Below, one piece after another: positions 11,240 to 21,030 of a stretch of DNA of 64,000 nucleotides (the first letter of the stretch is position 1; each line of letters opens with the position of its first letter). This DNA is from Perkinsus marinus ATCC 50983 (taxonomy: Eukaryota > Perkinsozoa > Perkinsida > Perkinsidae). The notes below the pieces were generated by a model, which was not told the origin of the DNA, did no database searches, and saw nothing but the letters and a program-made list of their open reading frames with translations. A program made the position numbers and the translations under genes. The stretch lies in NCBI RefSeq assembly GCF_000006405.1, contig NW_003205853.1:1-64000 (forward strand), in the 5' to 3' direction.

Positions 11240-12599
11240 TGGAGATGCGTGACGCTCACAATGATAACATATATTCGAATCGTATAAGTGGACAATGTTT
11301 TCCTTCGTGAGGCCATAAATTGACCTTCAAATGGAGCCAACTTGGCTCACTCGGGGCCTCCACGGAATTCGTCGTGTCCGATAAGAATAATCACGCCGTA
11401 GCGCCTCGTTCTCGTGGGCTGTAGACTTTTGCCATTACCGCACGAATTTCAGCTTATCGTCGCATGGTGTCTCTCAGCTCCTCGGTGTGTTGGCGCTGAG
11501 ATTTTTCATCTTAATGAGAAGGAGACGGATCGTGAGGAAATCAGCCCCAGTTGATGCCTCAGAGGTATTACCTATGCATGCCCACTTGGCACGAAGACTT
11601 AAGGGGGGTGTTGAATTGTCCTTGCCATCGTGAGCAGGTTAACCACTTCTATACGGATTTTCCACAGTGTAGTTAGTATTCGATAGTACTGGTAGATTAT
11701 TAGTAGTATAATATACTAACTAGTAGAACGATCAGTGATAGTAGGAAAAGTTCATCTCATATCGCGTTCCGGGAAACTTCGAAATGTATAGCATGGCTAT
11801 TGTTACGAGTAGATGGGTAGTGACGCTTCTCAGAAACCCTTCGATGGTGAATTGAGAAGGATGGACACGTGCGCGACTGAGACTGATATGGTGCAGATGG
11901 TCGGAGTGCCAGTAGCTGAGATCAAACGCGGTCTCAAAGTGACGGATAGCTGCGCGGTATGAGGTGATTCTCGTACATGACAAGTTGCCAGACTCATCCC
12001 TGGTCAAAATCTAGTCGGTCTTTAAGACTCTATTCATGAGCAATTCAGCATTGATGTTCCTAAGTGGATTACCTGCCTATCCTCACGGAGGGCTCCTTTG
12101 ATGCCACTACAATGTTACATGGAGTTGTGTTGCGCATATTCAATTGAAAGAAAAGTAGAATTCCCGAGAAGCCAGTTGAAAGTCAGCAGTCATATTCACT
12201 CTGAGTGTTGGAATGAGGATCGGAATCTATCACATCCGCATGTACCGTCCAAGTCGGTGATAGAACGGTTGTTAAGACAGTGAACTTGGATGTGAGAATA
12301 GAGCCCTGCGCCGCAAGATCGTGGAAACATTAGAAGGATTGACGATGAAGGGAAAAGCTATACGGATAGCGTTCGGTCGTAGAATAGTCTATGGGAGGGT
12401 TCTCTGGCAGAATGAATCAGTAGGGACAATTGGCGTACCTCAAAGGTGAAGCTTGCATGATTATGACCTGTAACCCACGGCGATTAATAAGGGTTCATAG
12501 TGAATGAATCATAATGAGCATGAGGGGCGCATGGCTCCACGCCTCATGCCAGAGTCCAACCTTATGACTCGAGTGTTCCCCACGTCTTCTCCTTGTAGC
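11240..12599. other. No gene recognised
   Basis: Only short frames under 95 codons are present, with no domain and no convincing exon chain. The AT-rich repetitive stretch around 11690-11720 (TAGTAGTATAATATACTAACTAGTAG) is the only feature. Confidence 0.35.
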
Positions 12600-12642
12600 C
12601 TGGGTCTAGTGGTGGAATACAACGCTTCCGCAGGGGCTCGAG
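12597..12642 (+). pseudogene. tRNA-Gly relic, 5' half
   Basis: GGGTCTAGTGGTGGAATACAACG matches the D-arm region of the intact tRNA-Gly genes in this window almost base for base. The anticodon region reads CTTCCGC and no anticodon stem forms. A T-arm-like remnant (GAGTTCGAGTCC) lies about 480 bp downstream at 13124-13135, as if the relic had been split by the element between them. Confidence 0.5.
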
Positions 12643-13119
12643 TATAGATGGGCAGTGTAACGTTTTCTTACGGTTTACGTTGCGGTGTGCGTAACGTAAG
12701 TAGTCTACGGTTACGAAAAGGCCTTACGGCTTACGCTTGATGCTGAACTGCCTTTTTGGAAATTGTGGCGGAAACATTCGCTGTAATGCACTCCACCACA
12801 GCGCACATTGTTCTTAAACTCGTTTCTGGTGACTCGGATTCAACCGAACCGCTGAGAGAATAACACTTGGTTTCGCATTTACCACTCGTCCGCCTTGCAA
12901 ATTCCGTCCGTCCCAGGCTGGCCTGGAACTGCCGAGCCGGTCTCGTCTAGGGATGCGGCCTCGCATAAGTAGATTTAGGCGACCTGAATGATCAATCCCC
13001 GTTTTTCCCTGCGCACCTCCGGAAGACCCATTACGGCGTCGTAATTTTCGGTACGGAGCTTGAAGCGTAACCGCAAAAGTGCGCCGTAACGGTCCGTAAC
13101 GCAATTCTTCTCATCTATA
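12643..13119. mobile_element. MITE-like non-coding element, 477 bp
   Basis: The ends are inverted repeats: TATAGATGGG at the left and the complement of TATAGATGAG at the right, followed by related GTAACG/CGTTACG-rich stretches. The flanks GGCTCGAG and GGCTTGAG look like an 8-9 bp target duplication with one change, a length typical of MULE- or hAT-type insertions. There is no transposase frame inside. Family assignment is open. Confidence 0.45.
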
Positions 13120-13458
13120 GGCTTGAGTTCGAGTCCAATAATATACTCGCGTATTCAAATCTAACCTTCACTCCTCCGAATATGAACATCTCAGTCTCAC
13201 CCACGAGGGATCAAATCCAACCACCACCTAGTGATTACTCATAACACATGACCACAATCTCCAACACGCTAGAAACGTATATCAATATCAACCACAGCCT
13301 GGACCGTCCTATATTTGGCATAGATATCAGAGTGATACACTAACCTTAGAACCGAGTATTCTTCTGTTCGCCGATACCATTGGCCTCGGCATAAGCCTCG
13401 CAGGCCGCCGAAAGCTGTGCCTAACAATGTCGAAGTCTCTCGATGGGATACGCGAGGA
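13120..13458. other. No gene recognised
   Basis: The downstream flank of the MITE-like element and the 3' flank of the minus-strand CX9C gene. It starts with the T-arm remnant GAGTTCGAGTCC (13124-13135). Nothing else is supported. Confidence 0.35.
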
Positions 13459-13967
13459 TTACGAGGCGATTACCGCAGTCCTCTGAGGTGGTCTACCACC
13501 CAACAGCTTCTCCGCGCCTCTCAAATAGCGAGATTTGGCAGAATCAGTACCGCCAATGGCATAGCCCCCGGCTTGGGAGACAGTCAGCTCCGCTCCGCTA
13601 GGACGATTGCACTCTCTGAATTCAACAGAGCCCCTCGTTTATGACAGTGACGGGAGTGATACCTCATTTTGATGAACTGCTTAGCACAGCCATCTTGGGT
13701 AGGGGACTTGGCACACTGCATGAGATCGATGCCTTCCTGGATGCAATAGTTGATGCCGAGACTAACACGAGTACTCGTCCAACGTCACTCTACCGCCACC
13801 GTATGTCACCTCTCTCCGCACTGCCTTAAGGCCTGCTCCTGCTTACTGCATCTCGAAGGGTTACCATTACACTTAGCCATGCAAGCATTATATTCCGCAT
13901 GGATCAACTTGCATCTCTGAGCTTCAGACACCACGCCTGATTTGTTGGAGGCAGCACCCGCAGTCAT
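13459..13967 (-). CDS. Quadruple CX9C (double CHCH) protein, 137 aa
   Basis: Exons 13967-13810, 13761-13663 and 13615-13459 join across introns of 48 and 47 bp to give 137 residues. Eight cysteines sit in four exact CX9C pairs (C19-C29, C40-C50, C59-C69, C78-C88), with one extra at C33. That is two helical-hairpin CHCH units in a row, the fold oxidised by the MIA40/ERV1 relay in the mitochondrial intermembrane space. There is no classical presequence, as usual for this class. NDUFA8 of complex I has the same four-pair layout, but the rest does not look like NDUFA8. The second half after C88 (GGYAIGGTDSAKSRY) has no cysteine. The exact family is unknown. Confidence 0.85.
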
Positions 13968-14321
13968 TTGAAGGAGAAAAATCGGTCAACAATGACAGGA
14001 CCCCAAAAATGCTGCAGAGAACCTCATCCCGCTTTGCTGAACTCAACACGGATATCCTCCTATCGGTGATCTCACTAGTGTGGATAAAAACGTATAAGAC
14101 ACGTCATCGTCAACTACCAGACAGTTACCGGTAATAGACGGTGGATGTGTCGAACACAAGAGGCTGCGAGTAGAAAAACACACCACAGTAAGCGAATCTA
14201 CTCTTCCACAAAAGCTGATAATGGTCTATGCTATAGTACATGAATAAAATACCCTCCCTGGGACTAGAACTGGGGTCAGTTCTCTGATGGCTGCGAGTCC
14301 ATCTTGGGCAAGGAGCATTCC

Positions 14322-15595
14322 CTATTGACCGCTAGGGCCGATGAACGCTTCTGGGGGATGTCTGAAGCAGTCGACGATGAGGGCTATTGCGAAACCTATG
14401 ACGGCTAATATCTGAGCAGAGAATCATTAGGGACAATTCTCCCAGCGGACCAGCATTACTCCAAGGTTGATCAGGAACAACCCAGATTCCTCCGAATTCC
14501 TTGGCAATTGCAGCAACTGAATACGACAAATACCTCAGTAGCCCTGAAAGGCACTTGTAACAGAGCAAGACCCCACCTGCATGAGCATCGACATCTTCCT
14601 AGGTGGACGCCTGGCTAACGCCGCCGCACTGCTCTGTTCATCTGCATTGCCGCCAGGAGAATCTGTTTGCTTTCCAGTGGGAGTGGGTATCTCGGGTGTG
14701 TCGTCGATTGCCTTCTTTGGGCTACCTATAGGCAACAACCTTGACCCTCATCTTGCAGTGTAAAAACAGCGCTTCTCACTTGGCAACTCTTCCTCATTAT
14801 TGAGGGCTACGAAAGCCATAGGTTTGGGCACATCCTCAGTATCATCACTGTCCTGTCGGGGAAGATCCTCTTTATCGTCGTCACCTCCCGGCAAGAGATC
14901 CTCATTGGACGCCTAGGAAGGATAGATAAACGCCGACTTCCAACCCATCGATAACCGCTACTACCTCGCACATTTTACACGTCCACGCTCGGCTTTCCTC
15001 GGCCAACTGTCGGCGAGTCTCTGCCGGCCAATCCAACGCGCCGATGGCTCCTTCACCTGAATAGTGCGCAGATGCAGGATTCAAAATCGGTGAGGAAGTG
15101 AAGATTCACCAGGGGTGGGCATAAAGCTCCTGAGAGCTTCCATAATGGTTCGAATACCCCAGGCGGGCTGCCACAACTCGGGATGATAACTTGAGATCGA
15201 CAAACATATTTTCTTATTAACTTCAAAACGACCATTCGGGGTTAATAACTGAACGAAGATACTCATGCACCGGTGCATTCGAGCAGCTTACCATGATGAC
15301 CGGCGGTCCGAACGGGTAATTGCTGGGCAAAACGATTCGGCCATGATAGCGTCCACCTTCGAACTCAGTCCCCGGCGGTCCCTTGAACGTATAGTGCCAC
15401 TCGAAGATGCTATCGGCAGCTGCAGAGTCGATGGTCAAAGGCAAGCCTTAGCGAAATATGGTTATTACTGGGAGAGGCAGTCCAATTGCTGCTGGGGTTG
15501 CGCTGAATCTCTAGGATTTCCCTTTGAATACGCCGTATCGTCTGGCTCGACGCGTTTACGTGAGAGCCGCTACTACTGCTGTTCGTAGTCGCCAT
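14322..15595 (-). CDS. UBE2J: ER-anchored ubiquitin-conjugating enzyme E2, UBE2J/UBC6 type
   Basis: Seven exons (15595-15469, 15419-15292, 15248-15110, 15056-14965, 14912-14780, 14725-14577, 14411-14322) give 285 residues. The UBC fold shows IFEWHYTFKGPPGTEFEGG, YPFGPPV and TPNGRF (the J class lacks the usual HPN). The catalytic cysteine is Cys100 in KKICLSISSYHPE, followed by WQPAWGIRT and MPTPGEGAIG. An acidic linker leads to a C-terminal membrane anchor (ILAVIGFAIALIVDCF, from about residue 256), so it is tail-anchored in the ER membrane. Family members ubiquitinate misfolded ER proteins in ER-associated degradation. Introns are 43-54 bp apart from the last (165 bp). Every junction keeps phase. 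Confidence 0.95.
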
Positions 15596-15696
15596 TGTAC
15601 AAAGTAGAAAAATCAACTTTGAAAAATTGGCCTCCATCCTGAATCTGTGAGACAAATTTTGGAGTCTCTCGAGATCATGAACTCTGAAAAATGTCG

Positions 15697-15710
15697 CGCG
15701 CCACGAAATT
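15697..15710 (+). repeat. CGCGCCACGAAATT motif copy
   Basis: Exact 14-bp match in the region just upstream of the UBE2J start codon. It may lie in an untranslated-region intron or be a promoter-proximal copy; the sequence alone cannot decide. Confidence 0.5.
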
Positions 15711-15991
15711 CTCCGAACAACTGAGACGATAGCAGCACGCAAGTCCCTCCGCAGTCAGTGTTCGTCTTGGGGCGGGCAGGTCGATGGGAGTGATGCTCAT
15801 GAACTGAATTGAATCTAAGCAGTAGACGATGATTCATTCCGTCGGGGGCCGTGGCTTCAACAACAGGTATGAAATTTATGCAGTGTGAGCAAGATTCGAA
15901 TATCGATCAAAGATTCAAAGTAGGTCCGGAATGAACCCATTCATCCCATCTTCAATATTCCTTTTGCAATGTTGTTATTGGTCATCACCCC

Positions 15992-17142
15992 ATGAGCCCA
16001 CCTCAGCAAGCTCCATCGTCCTCGTCTCTCGGTGGCCTCACTGCCAACGCTGTCAGTTTGGTACGGAGCGCCAGAGAGTCCGAGTGGTTGCCTAATTACG
16101 ATGCCCAGAAGATTCGCTCGGTTGTGAAGGAAATGGGTACCCTAACCCGAATCATGGACCCCTGTATTCGCTCTCATTCAGGTGACCTGTTCCAGAGGCT
16201 TCTACTTGCACAACACGTGGCCAGCCGACTGCCGGCCAATGACGATGATGATTTTGGTGGTAGCAACAAGACGAAGAAGAGAGCATCCTTGAGCCCTGTC
16301 GTCTACTTGGACGCCATTCTTCGGAATCGACAATGTACGCCCTCCTTCTGGCCAACTCATATCCTCATTGCCCTCAGGCGTTTTGGCCTACCTCCAATAT
16401 CGACTAGATGTGCTCATGTGTCTTCGATGGCAAGCTGGCTCGGCCTATGTGTTGGCTGACCTCATAGGTCCTCGACCAGTACTATCGACTCTGTGCCTTA
16501 TGTTTCAATTGATAAATCCATCGAAACAGAAGACCGTGTTGATAGGTTGCATTATCGTAGCATTACTATTGTGAAGTAGAGTATATGTGCATTATGACGT
16601 AAAATTATCATGTATCGTAGCGACTACTACCGTTGAAAACAGGAGAAGAATTGAATTTCGGTGAGGTTATCCAACTATCACTATCGCGAACAGTGAGGGA
16701 GTAGTCATGGCCACTACTATGCTCGTACAGGGTATACATATGGACGTATTTATGTATCAAAGTGGTTATCGTTAGATTCGTTGTTGTTGTCTTCAGGTTA
16801 CTGATGGTGGAGAGGATGGGTCGTCTGGGGTGAAGTCGGCAGGCGATACTATTGCAGGTCGACGCCTTTCCCCGGCTGAACGGAAGTTTGTCTATAAGTA
16901 CTCAGACCTCTTAGAAGAGTAAGTTCCACTAGTGCTTCTCCTCACCACCGCGATCGATTCTGGTCATCAGGTACATGATTGGATTCACGAGGGAGTCACG
17001 GTATAGCAGGGTTTTAGATCTGACTTCTGATCTACAGCCACCTCCACCTGTCCCCGAGATAGCAATTCGGCCCAACCGAGAAATTCACCATCGGTCTTTG
17101 CTCACCGGCGAGGTGAATTTCTACGATAGGGACAGGGAGTAA
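15992..17142 (+). CDS. Hypothetical protein, multi-exon, partly resolved
   Basis: Exon 15992-16334 opens with MSPPQQAPSSSSLGG and joins in phase to 16378 onward (VLAYLQYRLDVLMCLRW) across a 43-bp intron. Later exons 16797-16918 and 16971-17142 (GRRLSPAERKFVYKY, then PPPPVPEIAIRPNRE) join in phase to each other. The link between the two halves, around 16574-16796, is not proven, so these could be two genes. The first half has mixed charged and hydrophobic helices and ends in a hydrophobic stretch (VLIGCIIVALLL). The second half is hydrophilic and Pro-rich. I recognise no family. Confidence 0.5.
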
Positions 17143-17574
17143 GCGTCTCGAAGAAGCTCCTACTGGGAGTGCTCTTCCGAATCCATGCTTGTGGTTTCGC
17201 CTCTTCTCCTCAGTAGAGTTCCCTCATTGTAATGGTCAGTTACAATTTGAGCCGTTCCGACTTCTACAATTACGTTAAGGCTGGGTGGGCAACCGACGTA
17301 ACGGACCAGGCGTGACGACTCCCATGCAGTAATTCTCCCAATACCATACACTCTTTGTCGAGTTACCGTTTGCTCCTCGTCTACTACATATGTACCTCTT
17401 CATAGTTTATGGTCAAAGCATCGCCTAGACACTCGTGTAATTCATTCATCGCATATTTTATTAGTATGTAAAGTGTGAGCTGTATAGGTCGCTGACGATT
17501 GGCATATGATATGTAGTGCTTGGTGATCTTGTCGGCCCTCCCTTGTGGTAGTTGTGATTCTCTCTTGTATGCCG

Positions 17575-18004
17575 ATGTTCTTCCCAGAGGATGGTACACA
17601 ACGTCGAGTAGAAGACCTGACCAGGTTAGTCTTATGAAGATCTCCCTCTGCTATAGTTCTATTCCAGAATCACTTCGTTGTCTACCCTTTGGTCCAACGT
17701 TGTGTCGAGGGCAAGAGGACGATCAGTGAAGTCGGCTGTGGGTTTACTATCGCTGGATTCGTTGTCCACTTCCATGTCAGTTACTACTACCTGAGAGAGT
17801 GAGTCGAGCGGACATCCCTTGGCCGGCCAGGACGGACTGGGGTGGACACGACCCTGCCAGCCCAGTTGCTGAGCTCATCATCAACACGCATTCTACTGTA
17901 TGGCCCGTAGCCATCTTCATATTCCTCTCTGCGGCGTAGGCCTCCTGCCGTCGGCTCATCCCTATTGGTACTTGTCCTGTTGTAGGTACATGGTCAAAAA
18001 GTGA
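17575..18004 (+). CDS. Small membrane protein, paralog 1 (97 aa)
   Basis: Exons 17575-17624, 17668-17737, 17781-17935 and 17986-18004 give 97 residues. The C-terminal half carries ADIPWPARTDWGGHDPA, then one membrane span (WPVAIFIFLSAAYM) and ends VKK. A second gene at 19396-19837 has the same four-exon structure, intron positions and phases, and a nearly identical C-terminal half. Codon differences between the two are mostly third-position, so the protein is under constraint. The size and the single C-terminal span resemble small subunits of mitochondrial membrane complexes, but I cannot name it. The second intron starts GTGGGT. Confidence 0.8.
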
Positions 18005-18009
18005 GCGCT

Positions 18010-18667
18010 TGTTCGCATGATCTTCACGCCCTTGCTCGTCCCTGTTGGATCCGTTTCTGCCTAGTTGACCTAGTTCTTTCTCGTCGCAGTTGCCGTGTCT
18101 ACTATCATGTGTTTCTTCTGATTATCTCTATGCCGTGTTATTATTACTAGTGCCTTTTCTCACTGTCGTTTTTTCCTCAGCTGTTTTTAGTGCTTGGATA
18201 TGCCTACTGCCCATACGGCGCCGTTTGATTAGTCACCTGTATGTTTACAACGGCGAACAGTGGATACCTCTGTTGATGGGTGTGTCGCGCAGTCTTACCT
18301 AGCTACTGACGATTACCTTCGTGAGTTCAGTGATCGTAGCATTGGCAGTCGAGTCATCGGTGGTCGTCTCTATACCCATCAAGTGGAGGTCGAATACGTC
18401 TCTAAATATGGTTTCACTCTCGATGAGTGTGTTCTCAACCGTTCCTGTATATTTGTTGACTCATCCTGAGAATAGAGTAGCTGTTGTCCTTCGAGTGGGT
18501 GGAATGCCGGATGTAGGCATGAGGCTCGCTCCGGTAGTCTATGCCTTATTGGTATTTGCTCGAAGGTCGCTAGGCGCTGTGGTAGTAGTCATCGATTGGG
18601 GGTATATGGCGTATGCGTGGGTTTAATACAAACAGTAGGACTATGTCCCTTCTTTTGTGGAATAAAG
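18010..18667. other. Unresolved, possible exons on plus strand
   Basis: Open frames of 70-100 codons rich in Val/Leu/Ser (for instance around 18090-18300 and 18321-18626) suggest hydrophobic exons. I could not assemble a chain with consistent phase and recognise nothing. Confidence 0.3.
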
Positions 18668-18738
18668 TGCATCATCCGAGAATCGAACTCGGGTCACAAC
18701 GATGGCAACGTTGTATTCTACCACTAGACCAATGATGC
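18668..18738 (-). tRNA. tRNA-Gly (GCC), second copy
   Basis: The reverse complement is identical over all 71 nt to the gene at 10062-10132, including anticodon GCC and the T-arm CCGAGTTCGATTCTCGG. The two are about 8.5 kb apart and inverted. Confidence 0.95.
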
Positions 18739-19395
18739 AAGTGATGTTATATCTGTTTTGTGATCGTTATACACACCTCTCAGCAAGTCTGTTGCCTTTG
18801 AGTATCCTTCGTGAGGTGTGGTGTCGGCAACTTTGTACGATCCGTTCTCCTCCTTCTCTCGACTCGATAGGCCGAGCAAATAGTTTTACCACAACGCGTG
18901 AGCTTCGCAATCACATGTTCTGCGCATGCGTGCGTGACGAATCATCGACCGGGCTCGTCGTTTGGTTCACTTTTCTTGCAGATTCCGCCCTTGGACTGTG
19001 TTGCTCTCGTAGTTTTCATCTACTAGCCTCCATTCAGAACATTGCAAGAGTGGACCCGTATCACTTGCGAGCCGACTTGTTGGATTCCTACTGCCTGTTT
19101 CTGGCCCGCTCGGGATGTGCATATTTCTATGAGAATGTCTCCTTATTGCATCGCCCGAACGTCCCAACCGGCTTGAGTTGATTTGGATCGCACCGGGGCA
19201 TCGACTTCTATTCCTGTGACTAGAGAGTCAGGTTAGATTGCGAGACACTCCGAGCGGTATGGCATCCTTCACTGATAAGATACCTCCTGATGACCTTAGT
19301 CGGGTTGGCCGTACGACGTATCTCACACCGCTGTCTTGTGCATACGGGTCGTCGCGGGATCGTGATGTCTTCCCTTAGCTGATCGGTTCTTCGAT
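18739..19395. other. No gene established
   Basis: A long plus-strand open frame runs from inside the antisense of the tRNA to 19181 but shows no domain. Its 5' part overlaps the tRNA and is not credible as a start. Confidence 0.3.
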
Positions 19396-19837
19396 ATGAC
19401 TTTCAGTCCTCCTCCGACTGCCTCCCAGCCCCCTCCCGAAGTTGCTGATCTGGCTAGGTGAGCCTCAACCTCTCTAGGTGATCGATCTTAACAACTTCTC
19501 AGGATCACTTCTGTGTCGTCGTTGATGTCCAATGCGGTTGCCAGAGCTAGTGGAAGACCAAGAAGGAATCCGGTAAGTCATCGATGATCAGTCCCTCTCA
19601 ATAAGATGCTCTGTGTTAGTTATTATCCCCCTCAATTGCTCGAGCAGACATCCCGTGGCCGGCCAGGACTGACTGGGGTGGACACGACCCTGCAACCCCT
19701 TTCGCTGAGCTTATGATCAACACCCATTCTATGTTCTGGCCAGTCGCCATTTTCATCTACGTCTCGGCAATGTGAGTCCCTCCTGCACTAGACAAGCGAC
19801 GCATTCGGTTAATGTCAGATACATGGTTAAGAAGTAA
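19396..19837 (+). CDS. Small membrane protein, paralog 2 (100 aa)
   Basis: Exons 19396-19457, 19503-19572, 19620-19771 and 19819-19837 give 100 residues beginning MTFSPPPTASQPPP. The shared block ADIPWPARTDWGGHDPA is followed by the span WPVAIFIYVSAMYM and a terminal VKK. Intron positions and phases equal those of the paralog 1.8 kb upstream. The N-terminal 40 residues have diverged while the C-terminal 45 are strongly kept. The pair reads as an old duplication with both copies functional. Confidence 0.8.
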
Positions 19838-19844
19838 TGAGAGA

Positions 19845-20822
19845 TGCTTGAACAAAGCGTACAGAGGTTGGCGGTCCTTTTTGGAGCACCTCCTCATGAG
19901 CATGTGTTGCTCGCTACTATTGAATCATCTACGAGCCGTAGTAGGTCGATGCTTTTTAACGTGTCTTGCTGTTGAGTTGGGCCACACGAACAATGTCCTA
20001 TTCTTATACCGTCTTTCTGTCTTTCCTGGTCCTTACGCGCGTACCAATCTGATGGGGCTTTTCCGAGTGATAGTTGACGCTGCGTGTGCTGGCAGAAGGA
20101 CACTACTTAGAAACTGAGAGTTCTCGAACAGTTATCTTGTCATTTGCGGTTTCAATATTGTCAAGTTTCCGGAGGATCCCGTGTATTCACTGGTAACGAG
20201 CTGGTAATGTTGGCGGAATGCAGGCTATCGATTCGTGTGGGCAGAGGGGAAACGGGAGAAATAATGTCGAATAACTCGGAGCTGAAACCGTTACTGTATT
20301 GCCACACCTACAAGAGTTTCGATGTGTCATTAGGCTTCGCGTTGAGAAATCCGTCCTCACCAGCCTCTTACACATCTCTTACTATATGAGTTTCAACGTC
20401 TGTGATATCTACTGGCCGTGGACGTTATGGCCAATGGCCCCGGGCCACATTGGGAGTCATGAAAGCGATGTTGCTAGTGATCGACAGGGCGTCATACAAG
20501 GAGTTCGGCGATCCTAAGGATCGTATTTTCCTTCCTCAACCAAACCCCTCCCTAGTCACAAGCACTAGCATCATGAATGTCATCACACTATGCTTATGTT
20601 CCTCGTGATGGTTTTTGACCGTAGAACTTCCCTCTCTTGGACCTGACGGAGGACCCACTGTTAGCCCATACCAAATCCCAAAAATCCAATACGAATACCA
20701 GATTCCTTCACGGTCCGTATGGTCCTCTGCCTGACCTTCGTCTGCGAAATCTGGGAGGATTGTATTATGGAATGTACCACTATCAAGCCTTAGTAAAGCA
20801 GGGACAGAAAAGCGACCCATGA
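19845..20822 (+). CDS. Hypothetical protein, multi-exon, 3' exons firm
   Basis: The last exon (about 20626-20822) codes LDLTEDPLLAHTKSQK and GPYGPLPDLRLRNLGG and ends GQKSDP. It joins in phase 0 to an exon with ATLGVMKAMLLVIDRASYKE and FGDPKDRIFLPQPNPSL across an intron beginning GTCACA. Further upstream an exon with GFNIVKFPEDPVYSL (ending near 20191) and a possible first exon at 19845 (MLEQSVQRLAVLFG) belong to the same strand. The N-terminal joins are not proven. No membrane span or known domain is visible in the firm part. Confidence 0.5.
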
Positions 20823-21030
20823 GAAGGATGCTGATTCAGCATTGCTGAACGCCATTGACGTGCTCGAAACGATTTGCTTCATTGGAATTCCTCAAAGCAT
20901 GCTGATGCTGCCCTCTCCCCATAGACTAATATCAACACGACAGAGACTAGTGACAGCAACTAATAAGGAACAATGACAGTGTCCAACATAGCAATACTAC
21001 AAGGAATGCAACGATAGTGGTATATACAGT

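Noticed and set aside
18702-19181. 159-codon plus-strand frame
   Set aside because: It starts within the antisense of tRNA-Gly and shows no domain. A true exon within it cannot be excluded but is not supported.
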